From NCBI GenBank assembly GCA_937919165.1, contig CALFPO010000018.1:1-47750 (forward strand): DNA of 47,750 nucleotides, read 5' to 3'. The notes beneath the pieces were generated by a model. It was not told the origin of the DNA and did not search any database. It was given only the letters and a program-made list of their open reading frames with translations. This stretch comes from an uncultured Bacillota bacterium (lineage in GTDB: Bacteria > Bacillota_I > Bacilli_A > Erysipelotrichales > Erysipelotrichaceae). How positions within the stretch are numbered: the stretch's first letter is position 1; the number at the start of each line of letters is the position of its first letter. Of the stretch, positions 1 through 7,808 are shown in pieces. The position numbers and the translations under genes are program-made.

Positions 1-198
1 ACAAAAAGCACATCATATGATATTGTAAAAATATATGTAGAGAACACTGTTGGAAAATTCACTAAAAATGATGCTTTAATTGCTTGCCCAAGTTTGGGAA
101 GTTCATCTGTTGAATCGGCACTAAAAAAACTTGTAGAAGATAATACAATATCAAGAAAAGGATCTGGCAAAAATACATTCTACGTTAGAAATAATTAA
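1..198 (+). CDS. C-terminal fragment of a Fic-like protein (5' end outside window)
   Basis: Frame 1 is open from the window edge to a TAA stop and gives 65 residues. The segment reads like a small winged-helix domain: a helix-turn-helix-like stretch (FTKNDALIACPSLGSSSVES), a recognition-helix stretch (ALKKLVEDNTI) and a wing ending in GSGKNTFYVR. This kind of tail is common at the C terminus of Fic-family AMP-transferases and some ATP-binding transcriptional regulators. The catalytic part lies upstream of the window, so the Fic assignment is an inference from the tail alone. Codon use is AT-rich like the rest of the accessory region that follows. Confidence 0.5.
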   Translation, partial: TKSTSYDIVKIYVENTVGKFTKNDALIACPSLGSSSVESALKKLVEDNTISRKGSGKNTFYVRNN

Positions 199-351
199 TT
201 TTTTGTGCCTCCCTCTATGCTCCCCAAAATCTAAGTAAATAGAGATAATATAAATAAAATCAAGGATACTAGCATATAAATAGATATAATGTATGCAACA
301 TAATATATATGATATGGGGCGGCACCATCGAGTGGGAATAGTATACGAAAC

Positions 352-391
352 AGCGGAAACACCTTATTTTAAAGTAATTTCCGCTTTTCTT
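352..391 (+). terminator. Probable Rho-independent terminator
   Basis: AGCGGAAA and TTTCCGCT form an 8-bp stem around an 18-base AT-rich loop, followed by a T-rich run. It lies about 150 bases after the Fic-like fragment. Nothing else recognisable is seen in the gap of roughly 350 bases before the next gene, which is AT-rich and contains a GC-rich island (GGGGCGGCACCATCG) just before this hairpin. The large loop lowers confidence. Confidence 0.45.
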
Positions 392-551
392 ATACCTTAA
401 ATGCTCGCACATTGCTCGCAATTTATATTATTTGTAGTATCTTATTTATCCAATTTATATTCTTTATAAATATTTCTGTGTACTAGCCAAAAATTAAATA
501 TATTAAAAAATGGCTAGTAGAAATGATAGAATGTATTTGGAGAATAGAGTT

Positions 552-1745
552 ATGAAAACAATAAAAAGAGAAAAATATCTTAATGAATTAATCGGTGTAA
601 AAGGAACACCAGATATAAAGGTTATCACTGGTATTAGAAGAAGCGGAAAGTCTAAGCTTCTAGAATCTTTTATTGATTATCTAAAAGTAAATGATAAGAA
701 AGCCAATATTATTTATATTGATTTCAATAGTCTTGAAAACGAAGAACTTCAAGAATATCATGCTCTTCATACATATGTGCTAGATAAATATTTAAAGTCT
801 AAGAATAATTACTTATTTATAGATGAAATTCAAAACTGCGTTGGTTTTGAAAAAGCAATTAATTCTTTGCATAGTAAAGAAATGTTTGATATTTATATCA
901 CTGGTTCAAATGCATTTTTATTATCAAGTGATTTAGCTACTTTATTTACTGGAAGAACATATTCGATTGAAGTATTCCCATTTTCATTTAATGAATATTT
1001 GCAATATTTTAAGTACAAAGACAAATATAAAGCATTTGATCTATATTTGGATGAAGGCGGAATGTCTGGTTCTTACATTCATAAAGATATAAAAGATAAA
1101 TATAAATATATTAGAGAAGTTTATGACACTCTGGTTCTTAGAGATATTGTTCAAAAGCATAGAATCAAAAAGACTGAATTATTTGAAAAGGTGTCTGATT
1201 ATATGATTGATAATGTTTCAGCACAATTGTCTTCAAGAAATGTCGAAAAAGAGTTAAAGAATAACAATGACAACACAAATCATTCGACCATAGACAAATA
1301 TATAAAATATTTATGTAATAGTTTTGGATTTTATAAGATAAGAAGATATAATCTTAAAGGTTTAAAATATTTATCTACCAACGAAAAATACTATTTAGCT
1401 GATTATGCTTTTAGGTATGCGCTTCATGGAACAAAAAATCCAGATTATGGAAAAGCATTAGAAAACATAGTAGCTATTGAACTATTAAGAAGAGGGTATC
1501 AAGTATATACTGGAGCTTTATATCAAAAGGAAATAGATTTTGTTGCCCAAAAGCAAAGTGAAAAAATATATATACAGGTATCATATAATGTTTCAAACAA
1601 AGAAACATTAAAAAGGGAATTAGATCCACTATTATCAATAAGAGATAATTACCCAAAGGTATTAATATCTAGAACATACGAACCAGAGCATGATATAGAA
1701 GGAATTGATGTTATCGATATTACCGATTGGTTAATGAACGACTAA
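552..1745 (+). CDS. AAA-type ATPase with DUF4143 C-terminal domain
   Basis: This 397-residue protein has the standard layout of the widespread AAA_14/DUF4143 family. The Walker A is GIRRSGKS near residue 31, the Walker B is YLFIDEIQN near residue 91, and a sensor-like TGSNAFLLSS with a GR finger (TGRTYS) follows. The C-terminal domain contains ALENIVAIELLRRGY and a PD-(D/E)XK-like strand (KEIDFVA, then IYIQV). These ATPases are frequent in accessory regions; their substrate is not established and DNA or nucleoprotein remodelling is only inferred. An ATG 42 bases upstream is in frame but lacks a ribosome site. The chosen ATG follows TTGGAG by 9 bases and gives the usual family N terminus. No neighbour overlaps it. 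A terminator follows. Confidence 0.85.
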   Translation: MKTIKREKYLNELIGVKGTPDIKVITGIRRSGKSKLLESFIDYLKVNDKKANIIYIDFNSLENEELQEYHALHTYVLDKYLKSKNNYLFIDEIQNCVGFEKAINSLHSKEMFDIYITGSNAFLLSSDLATLFTGRTYSIEVFPFSFNEYLQYFKYKDKYKAFDLYLDEGGMSGSYIHKDIKDKYKYIREVYDTLVLRDIVQKHRIKKTELFEKVSDYMIDNVSAQLSSRNVEKELKNNNDNTNHSTIDKYIKYLCNSFGFYKIRRYNLKGLKYLSTNEKYYLADYAFRYALHGTKNPDYGKALENIVAIELLRRGYQVYTGALYQKEIDFVAQKQSEKIYIQVSYNVSNKETLKRELDPLLSIRDNYPKVLISRTYEPEHDIEGIDVIDITDWLMND

Positions 1746-1839
1746 TTGAGCAAACGCCAAGTTAATCCGTTTAAAAGATTTACGTTTCTCAAAAAAGATC
1801 TCAAAAGAATTCTCAATACTATGTAATCCCAAAAATTTA

Positions 1840-1873
1840 GGTCTATTCTAATAATTGAATAGGCCTTTTATTT
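1840..1873 (+). terminator. Rho-independent terminator after the DUF4143 ATPase gene
   Basis: GGTCTATTC and GAATAGGCC form a 9-bp stem (one G-T pair) with an 8-base loop, followed by TTTTATTTCT. It sits about 95 bases after the ATPase stop codon. Confidence 0.75.
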
Positions 1874-2179
1874 CTCTATAATATAGGTATTAAATATATA
1901 GTTTGTTTTTACTAATTTAGTAAACTAATCCCATATTATAGTGTTGTTGATGTCGATAGACAAAGACAAGGAACGATTATAAATACAGTAGAATATTGCA
2001 TATCAAAATAATATGCATTGATTGAGGTAGGAAATAGAGCATTGTGTTTTTATATGCTCTTTTTTATATGCCGTTACAAGAAGAAAAGTAAAGCTTATGT
2101 AGTGGCATTTTCTGTTGATATGCCGCTAGAACAAATAGAATCAACAATTTATAAATGCCAAAAATTAGGAGGTAAGAAA
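1874..2179 (+). other. Intergenic region with a 17-bp dyad and a short gene stub
   Basis: No complete gene is visible. A perfect dyad, TTTACTAATTTAGTAAA at 1908-1924, could be an operator. A reading frame of about 22 codons without a start (…VDVDRQRQGTIINTVEYC…) ends near 2010 and looks like the tail of a decayed gene; its family is not recognisable. The last 160 bases before the LRR gene are open in the LRR frame, but the good ribosome site lies at their end. Confidence 0.35.
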
Positions 2180-2767
2180 ATGGCTAATTATGACGTTGAA
2201 ACTAGGATGCCGGATGTTCTAGTACATATAACGTATCCGGATAATAAAACTAAAAATATCACAATTACGGGCTATGCAATTCATAAAAGACCAAGATGCA
2301 AAATTGATGGGATGAAAGATTGTAGAAAACTAGCTAAAACAATAGATGATATTTCAGTAATTGTTGATAGAGTCGTGAATGCAATTGTTGATAAGTATCA
2401 AAACAAAGATAAGAAAGTTTTCATATCTAGTTCCGGTTTTACATCGATCAGCGTAGCTGCAGGCAATTCAAAATATGATTCAAGAAATGACTGCAACGCA
2501 TTAATAGAAACGGGAAGGGATTCGCTGATAGTTGGATGCCAGAATATAGTCGTTCATGACGGTGTATCAAGAATAGACAGCTATGCCTTTTTTGGCCGTA
2601 AGGGTTTGACCTCCATAGCCATTCCGGAAAGCGTTAGATATATTTTCGATTATGCATTCTCCTATTGCGACAATCTGGCGTCTTTGACCGTTCCTGATAC
2701 AGTGGAATCAATAGGGGGGAGGAGCGTTCCTAGGCATACCTCACATAGAATACCATGGCTCATATGA
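2180..2767 (+). CDS. BspA-like leucine-rich-repeat protein, apparent frameshift near the 3' end
   Basis: The start was chosen because AGGAGG lies 7 bases before the ATG; the longer open frame upstream has no ribosome site. The first 90 residues or so are not recognisable. From about residue 110 come LRR_5/BspA-type units (VHDGVSRIDSYAFFGRKGLT, then SIAIPESVRYIFDYAFSYC, then SLTVPDTVESIG), a fold used in bacterial surface or ligand-binding proteins. After SIGG the frame turns into unrelated sequence. Removing one G from the run of six at 2714-2719 restores GAFLGIPHIEYHG and more repeat-like residues up to a TGA ending at 2828. That is typical LRR_5 sequence, so the listed stop is probably premature: a pseudogene, a slippery-tract phase switch or a sequencing error. 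There is no signal peptide. Confidence 0.6.
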   Translation: MANYDVETRMPDVLVHITYPDNKTKNITITGYAIHKRPRCKIDGMKDCRKLAKTIDDISVIVDRVVNAIVDKYQNKDKKVFISSSGFTSISVAAGNSKYDSRNDCNALIETGRDSLIVGCQNIVVHDGVSRIDSYAFFGRKGLTSIAIPESVRYIFDYAFSYCDNLASLTVPDTVESIGGRSVPRHTSHRIPWLI

Positions 2768-2862
2768 GACCGGTAAACCATCAAAGATAGTGCCTAAGAT
2801 GCTTCTCGATATCATCACATTCAAATGATATAATCAAAGAAAAAGAAAAGAAGGACTAAAAT

Positions 2863-3594
2863 ATGTTGCAGGCTCATCTACAGTTAGAAAAAATTAATGC
2901 CAGATATGCGATAATGCCTGGCGATCCAAAAAGAATTGATATAATCAAAACGTTTTTAGATAATCCTGTTGAGCTTATGTATAACCGTGAATTCAGATCG
3001 GTGGAAGGAACATACAAAGGGCTTCCAGTAATTGCGGTAAGTACCGGTGTCGGAGGTTCAAGCGCCTCGTTAGCTGTTGAGGAGCTTCATAATCTCGGAG
3101 TGCATACAATGGTCAGAATAGGATCAGCTGGTGCATTGCAGAAGAACATAAATCTTGGAGATCTGATAATTGGCGAAGGCGCCATCAGAGATGATGGTGT
3201 ATCAAAGACTTATATTGACAGCATATATCCAGCTGCACCAGACCACGAGGTTCTGGAAGCCATAGTGAAGACCTGCAAAGAAAAGGGATATCCATATCAT
3301 ACAGGCATTATTCATTCGCATGAAACCTTCTATCATGATTCTAATGCTGAAGAAGAAAAGAAATGGTCTAAGCTTGGAGTGCTGGGGGCAGACTTTGAAA
3401 GTGCAGGATTATTTGTGGTTGGAAGAATCAGGGGATGCCGTTGCGCTTCGATATTAAATAACGTTGTGCTATATGGTCAGGATAGTTCTGAAGCGGTAAG
3501 CGACTATCAGGGTGGCGAAAGTCTTACTTCTATTGGCGAAAAACGAGAAATTGAAGTGGCTCTTGAAGCGTTCCTGAAGCTTGAAAATCAATAA
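2863..3594 (+). CDS. Nucleoside phosphorylase, uridine phosphorylase type
   Basis: The 243-residue length fits the PNP/UDP phosphorylase superfamily, which splits nucleosides with phosphate into free base and ribose-1-phosphate in the cytoplasm. Visible marks are IMPGDPKRI near residue 17, the ribose/phosphate-site segment STGVGGSSASLAVEEL near residue 60, MVRIGSAGALQ, and the late ADFESAGLFVVGRIRG that corresponds to the EMESA purine or pyrimidine site (here DFESA). The GVGG-plus-RIGSAGALQ pattern is closest to uridine phosphorylases; substrate choice cannot be settled from sequence. AAGGA precedes the ATG by 7 bases. The gene is less AT-rich than its neighbours, so it may be a native gene inside or beside acquired DNA. 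Confidence 0.8.
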   Translation: MLQAHLQLEKINARYAIMPGDPKRIDIIKTFLDNPVELMYNREFRSVEGTYKGLPVIAVSTGVGGSSASLAVEELHNLGVHTMVRIGSAGALQKNINLGDLIIGEGAIRDDGVSKTYIDSIYPAAPDHEVLEAIVKTCKEKGYPYHTGIIHSHETFYHDSNAEEEKKWSKLGVLGADFESAGLFVVGRIRGCRCASILNNVVLYGQDSSEAVSDYQGGESLTSIGEKREIEVALEAFLKLENQ

Positions 3595-3597
3595 AAA

Positions 3598-4141
3598 AAG
3601 AAATTGTAATGTGAACGCCAAACAAAAGCAGACAAACTTGAATTGTATCTAGTAAATAGGATTTACACTAAGCCCGAAATTAGAGCTGAATCTCTTGCGA
3701 AACTAGAAAAGGCCAGAAGCGAATTGAGTGTGCTCGAAAATGAGCGCACCATAAACTCTTTAAAGAAATAGCCATATGTGATAATGGCAGAATGAAAATT
3801 GTGGAAAATAGATCAAACGAAGATTCCGTAGAATCCGCAAGATTATGATGAGTACCCAGTTTTCTGGACATGAATGCTGACGGATTATATCACTAAATAT
3901 AAAACACTAATGGATGTCCCTGTTGAATGCGGGGAAGCATCAATATGTTAAGCTTAAAACGACAAGTCAATGTGCCCAGGATTCTAGGCACGTGTGGATC
4001 CATCAAATAGATGCTCTTTTGTATAGCTATAGAGAAGTTGGCTACAGAAGATTTACAACAATTATGGATTAGTTTTGCTTGAATTTAGCTTCAATAATAA
4101 AAAAGAGCAATAATATTTAACTATTTTAAATGTACATAATA
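3598..4141 (+). pseudogene. Decayed DNA with gene remnants
   Basis: There is no intact gene in over 500 bases. From about 3612 to 3771 a frame without a start codon encodes a lysine- and glutamate-rich, coiled-coil-like stretch (ADKLELYLVNRIYTKPEIRA, then ESLAKLEKARSELSVLENER) ending in TAG. It looks like the C-terminal remnant of a larger protein, family unknown. Downstream there are small hairpins (CCAG-TTTT-CTGG near 3856; GTGCC…GGCAC near 3971) but no reading frame that can be named. The stretch reads as scar tissue from earlier insertions. Confidence 0.4.
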
Positions 4142-4167
4142 TACCATAGAAAATAATATATATGGTA
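4142..4167. promoter_or_regulatory. Candidate AbiEi operator (inverted repeat)
   Basis: TACCAT and ATGGTA are arranged as an inverted repeat with a 14-base AT-rich spacer, about 50 bases before abiEi. AbiEi antitoxins are known to repress their own promoter by binding inverted repeats there, so this is a reasonable candidate. The arms are short and binding is not shown. Confidence 0.35.
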
Positions 4168-4217
4168 ATAATTGTAAAATAAAAGAAACAGATATAAACT
4201 ATTGTTGAGGGAAAATT

Positions 4218-4811
4218 ATGCCAAAAAAACTAGAGTTCAAACTTGATAATAGTAAAAAAGTATATACAAGAAACGATCTACAAGCAAAGGGTTATGAAAG
4301 ATACGCTATAGATCAAATGGTTCAAAAAGGAATGCTAAATAAAATCACAGGCAGTGTTTTTGAAAATCAAAATTATGATGGACCAGAACTTGATTTATAT
4401 TTTATACCCGCTTTGATATCTGGGGGTGTTGTTTGTATGCTTTCGGCAGCTATTTATTATGGTCTAACAAATAGTTGGCCACGTGGTATTGATGTTGCTG
4501 TAAAAAAAGATAAAAAGATTGTTACTCTTCCAAAATATCCACCAATTGATATTTATCATTTTGGTAAAGATAGATACGAACTAGGCATTATAACCATTAA
4601 TGATAATGGAAATACTTTTAAAATCTATGATATAGAAAAAACAGTAGTTGATATTATATATTTTAGAAATCAAGTTGGAATAGAAGAGACTAAGGAAATA
4701 CTTACAAATTATCTAAGTAGAGAAGATCGAAACATAAATAAATTGTATATATATGCAGAAAAATTGAATTGCCTAAAAACACTAAGAACATACATGGAGG
4801 TACTAGTTTAA
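4218..4811 (+). CDS. abiEi: AbiEi-type antitoxin and autoregulator (type IV toxin-antitoxin)
   Basis: The 197-residue protein begins with a winged-helix region (YTRNDLQAKGYERYAIDQMV, then QKGMLNKITGSVFE). This is followed by the characteristic AbiEi segment MLSAAIYYGLTNSWP, where family members carry an ESALSIHGLTD-like motif, and then IDVAVKKDKKI and DIEKTVVDII. AbiEi proteins repress their own operon through the N-terminal domain and counter the partner nucleotidyltransferase. GAGGG precedes the ATG by 6 bases. The stop codon overlaps the abiEii start (TAATG), so the two are translationally coupled. The pair sits in AT-rich accessory DNA near another mobile-type ATPase, which fits a phage-defence or stability role. 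Confidence 0.85.
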   Translation: MPKKLEFKLDNSKKVYTRNDLQAKGYERYAIDQMVQKGMLNKITGSVFENQNYDGPELDLYFIPALISGGVVCMLSAAIYYGLTNSWPRGIDVAVKKDKKIVTLPKYPPIDIYHFGKDRYELGIITINDNGNTFKIYDIEKTVVDIIYFRNQVGIEETKEILTNYLSREDRNINKLYIYAEKLNCLKTLRTYMEVLV

Positions 4812-5704
4812 TGAATGTTGCATCAATTAAAGATAGATTAAAAAATATAACAAAGAAAACTGGAAGAGAATTTCAAGATTTATTAATTGCTTATGGGCTT
4901 GAAAGAACAATATACAGAATTTCAATATCAAAATATAAAGAAAGATTTGTTTTGAAAGGTGGTATATTTCTATATGCGCTAAGCGAAGGGGATTATTCTA
5001 GAGTAACAGTAGATATTGATTTGTTAGCTCAACATATAAGCAATGATGTTGAAAGCATGAAAGAAGTATTTTTTGATATTTTTTCTATTGAATGTGATGA
5101 TGCCTTAAGGTATGATCTTGATTCTCTAAAGGTTAAAGCAATTACGGCGTTTAAAGAATATCATGGCGTAAATGTAGCGATTAATGCATATTTAGATAAG
5201 ACACTTATTCCAATAGCAATTGATATTGGATTTAATGATGTAATATATCCTGAAAAAGTTGAAATGGATTTTCCTGTTTTATTAAATAATGAGGTTCCCA
5301 AAATATATGCTTATTCAATTTATACAGCAATAGCTGAGAAATTTGAAGCATTTGTTTCTCTTGGCTTAGCTAATAGCAGATATAAGGATTTTTATGATAT
5401 TTATACATTAGCCAAAACATACGATTTAGATGGAAATATATTAAAGAATGCTATTGTTGAAACATTTAATCATAGAAAAACAACTTTAGATAATATAGTT
5501 GCGTTTAACGATGACTTTGTTAGTAATCCTATTAATATTCAAAGATGGAATTCATTCAATAAAAATAAGAAAGTATCAAATATCATCAGTCTAAAAGAAA
5601 CAATAGATTTAATTAAAATATTATTTATGCCAATTGTTGAATCGATTGAAAAAAATGAAGAATTTGATAAAAATTGGTCTAAAGATGAAAATATTTGGGA
5701 GTAA
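4811..5704 (+). CDS. abiEii: AbiEii/AbiGii-type nucleotidyltransferase toxin
   Basis: Translated from the ATG overlapping the abiEi stop, this gives 297 residues, normal for the family. The nucleotidyltransferase core is visible: FVLKGGIFLYALSE carries the GG(I/T)xL motif, followed by RVTVDIDLLA, the RxTxDxD catalytic motif with metal-binding aspartates near residues 63-67. Later segments IYTAIAEKFEAFVSLGLANS and RYKDFYDIYTLAK match the family's K(x)EA and RxKDfyDiy signatures. Family members halt growth; related enzymes add nucleotides to tRNA. The open frame upstream of this ATG lies inside abiEi and was not used. No terminator is obvious right after the stop. Confidence 0.88.
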   Translation: MNVASIKDRLKNITKKTGREFQDLLIAYGLERTIYRISISKYKERFVLKGGIFLYALSEGDYSRVTVDIDLLAQHISNDVESMKEVFFDIFSIECDDALRYDLDSLKVKAITAFKEYHGVNVAINAYLDKTLIPIAIDIGFNDVIYPEKVEMDFPVLLNNEVPKIYAYSIYTAIAEKFEAFVSLGLANSRYKDFYDIYTLAKTYDLDGNILKNAIVETFNHRKTTLDNIVAFNDDFVSNPINIQRWNSFNKNKKVSNIISLKETIDLIKILFMPIVESIEKNEEFDKNWSKDENIWE

Positions 5705-5828
5705 ATAATTATTAAATAGTTAATAATAAAACACCAATATATGCTAAAATGTGAACACAAATATAGTTGGCGGACATAAGGTATACGCAGCACAACAGTA
5801 TAGTAATTAGCAATTGCTATTAAACTCT

Positions 5829-5987
5829 ATGGGACTATACGACCTAGTTCATAATGATTACCCGAAGCAAGAGGTAGACAACCATCCACAACTCTTTGCT
5901 ATATTGACTGGAACTTGGGCCGGCAAGACCGGGGACGTTGCCAGTGACATTTCGGAAAAGATACCAACGAAACTGCACAGGAAGTAG
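5829..5987 (+). pseudogene. Short reading frame of 52 codons, probable remnant
   Basis: An ATG-to-TAG frame encodes MGLYDLVHNDYPKQEVDNHP followed by a TGTWAGKTGD-containing tail. There is no ribosome site and no family is recognisable. It sits in otherwise empty sequence between abiEii and the RNA elements and is slightly less AT-rich than its surroundings. It is listed as a probable gene fragment rather than a working small protein. Confidence 0.25.
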
Positions 5988-6040
5988 GATAAGCTGTGCT
6001 CAATAGAACTAATGACCAAAATATAGTATACTATTATTAG

Positions 6041-6110
6041 AAAGAGGCATGACCTCCTGGCCGCTTGAGGCTGGGTGTACGGGTAAACGTAGGATCATGC
6101 CCTTTTATTT
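6041..6110 (+). ncRNA. Structured RNA element, copy A (unknown family, ends like a terminator)
   Basis: An outer stem GGCATGA-CC / GG-A-TCATGCC closes an inner hairpin CCTGGCC / GGCTGGG with loop GCTTGA. The single-stranded 3' part contains GGGTAAACGTAGGA. A TTTTATTTT run follows. Copy B, 75 bases on, has the same plan with different stem bases, so paired positions have changed together while loop and linker bases are kept. The element may be a terminator-coupled small RNA, a regulatory leader or part of a mobile element; no known RNA family was recognised. Confidence 0.5.
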
Positions 6111-6120
6111 TGCTTAAAAT

Positions 6121-6182
6121 AGATATGGACACCTAGTTTCTTGACAACTGGATGCGCGGTAAACATAAGGACCATATCTTTG
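6121..6182 (+). ncRNA. Structured RNA element, copy B (paralogue of copy A)
   Basis: The outer stem is AGATATGG / CCATATCT (8 perfect pairs). The inner hairpin is CC-t-AGTT / AACT-GG around TCTTGAC, and the linker is GCGGTAAACATAAGGA. Shared with copy A are the CTTGA in the loop, CTGG(A/G)TG, GGTAAAC(A/G)TA and GGA before the closing arm. The stem bases differ but still pair. A TTGTT tract and a small dyad (TACC-GT-GGTA) follow. Confidence 0.5.
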
Positions 6183-6319
6183 TTACCGTGGTACACCCCC
6201 TAATTAAGTAAATCTTCCAAAGAATTAGATTTTTAAAGAATAAATCTTACTGTTTTTTAGAAATATTACCTTCAGATAGACTTTCTTTTTGTTATGATAA
6301 AAATTTTTTCTCTACAAAA

Positions 6320-6335
6320 ATGCAAACGTATGCAA
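6320..6335. promoter_or_regulatory. cre-like site (CcpA/LacI-family operator) before the sugar operon
   Basis: ATGCAAACGTATGCAA fits every fixed position of the Gram-positive cre consensus WTGNAANCGNWNNCAW and is a near-palindrome. It lies about 97 bases before the transporter start. A weaker CG-centred half-match, TTGTTAACGTATATAG, lies at 6371-6386. This suggests carbon catabolite repression or a LacI-type regulator acting on the operon. The rest of the region from 5988 to 6431 holds only the two RNA elements and AT-rich promoter-like sequence. Confidence 0.55.
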
Positions 6336-6431
6336 TTAAATCAAAAGATACAAAAACTCGATTTTGTAACTTGTTAACGTATATAGAGTGTTATACAAAT
6401 ATAATAAAGATACCTTTACGGAGGGCATAAT

Positions 6432-7808
6432 ATGAAACAGAAAATTGATAAAGGTTACCGTACTAGTGAACTAATTTTTGGCAGTTTTGGTTATGGTGCT
6501 GCAATGATTTTTAATTTTGTATATCAAAACTACGTGCCATTAATGCTGGAGGCTAATTTGAGTACTTCTATAGAGAACAAAGTTATTTCTTCATCATTAC
6601 TTGGATTTATTATGGCATTAGATAATATTTTGGCTATTGCTTTAATTCCAATCTTTGGTAATGTTTCTGACCATACTCGTTCTAGATATGGCAAACGTTT
6701 ACCATTTATGTTAGTCGGTATTCCAATCTGTTCTATTTTATTTATTTTCATCCCATTAATGGCTAGATTAGGTGGAAAGATTGCTGTCATTATGATGGCT
6801 GTTGCTATATTAATTTTCAATGTTGTTTATTTCATTTGGCGTACACCATGTCATGCGGTTATGGGCGATATCGTACCAGAGAAATATCAATCTGATGGTA
6901 ACGCCGTATTCAATATTGCTGGTGCTTGTGCCATGATAATTTCATTAGCTAGTGCTAGTATTTTAGAAAAAACATCATTCGGTTCTGGTATAGCTACTGG
7001 TGATTACACTTCAATTTTCATTTTTGGTTCTATCGTTGCTTTAATCCTTCTTGTTTGTTTGTTCTTTGGCGTTAAATGGAAAGACAATCGTAATGAGGAA
7101 ATGGAAGTTCCAAGCAAAGGCAAGAATTTCTTAAAGATGTTCTCATTAAAAGAAATTGGTTATACAGAAGAAACTAAGCATGATTTAATTTTAGTACTTA
7201 TTATTGCATTCTGTTTATCTGGTGCATCTGATGCAGCCTCAACTTACTATAGTTTATTTGCGACAAAGACTTTAGGTTTGGCTGCTAGTAAAGCTTCATC
7301 AATTAATGCTATAGGAACTATCTTTGCTGTTTTGTTGGCTATTCCTGCTGGTATAGTTGCACGTAAAAAATCCAAAGGTTTTGCTATTAAACTAGGAGCT
7401 GCTTTGACTGCTATCTCTCATTTATTGATGATTGGAATTTCTACAGCTAATTTAGCAGATCATTCAACTGCATTAACATTGGCAATGATTTTCAATTTAG
7501 GTTCGTTTGTTTTCATAACCGTAAATACTGTCCCGCTTTTAATTGCTGCAACAGGTTGTAATCACGTCGGAGCAAGCATCGGTGTTTATCAATTAGTAAA
7601 AACTATTGCTGCATCTGTATTACCAATAATTTTTGGTGCTATAATTGGTGCTTTTAATAATAACTACAATATTGTACATATTATTTGTGCTAGTTTGTAT
7701 GTAATTGGTTTTATCGTAGTTGGTAACATAAAAGTTGCTGGTCCAGTCAACGAGGAAGAACAAACTAGAATAGAAGAAGCAATGAAAGAAATTAATGATA
7801 ATGACTAA
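6432..7808 (+). CDS. GPH-type sugar:cation symporter (MFS_2)
   Basis: The 458-residue membrane protein has about 12 hydrophobic segments and the signature of the glycoside-pentoside-hexuronide symporters after TM2: GNVSDHTRSRYGKRLPFML (the D-x-T-R-x-x-G-R/K-R-P motif). Members import mono- or disaccharides or glycosides with H+ or Na+. GGAGGG lies 6 bases before the ATG. It is the first gene of a tightly packed operon whose last member resembles sucrose phosphorylase, so the cargo is probably an unphosphorylated alpha-glucoside such as sucrose or a decorated form of it. A cre-like site upstream points to control by carbon source. The exact substrate cannot be read from the sequence. Confidence 0.8.
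   Translation: MKQKIDKGYRTSELIFGSFGYGAAMIFNFVYQNYVPLMLEANLSTSIENKVISSSLLGFIMALDNILAIALIPIFGNVSDHTRSRYGKRLPFMLVGIPICSILFIFIPLMARLGGKIAVIMMAVAILIFNVVYFIWRTPCHAVMGDIVPEKYQSDGNAVFNIAGACAMIISLASASILEKTSFGSGIATGDYTSIFIFGSIVALILLVCLFFGVKWKDNRNEEMEVPSKGKNFLKMFSLKEIGYTEETKHDLILVLIIAFCLSGASDAASTYYSLFATKTLGLAASKASSINAIGTIFAVLLAIPAGIVARKKSKGFAIKLGAALTAISHLLMIGISTANLADHSTALTLAMIFNLGSFVFITVNTVPLLIAATGCNHVGASIGVYQLVKTIAASVLPIIFGAIIGAFNNNYNIVHIICASLYVIGFIVVGNIKVAGPVNEEEQTRIEEAMKEINDND

Noticed and set aside
510..551. Upstream ATG as start of the DUF4143 ATPase
   Set aside because: No ribosome site there, while the ATG at 552 follows TTGGAG by 9 bases and gives the family's normal N terminus.
3680..3871. Minus-strand frame of 63 codons in the decayed region
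   Set aside because: No ribosome site, no domain pattern, and it lies opposite a better coding-like remnant on the plus strand.
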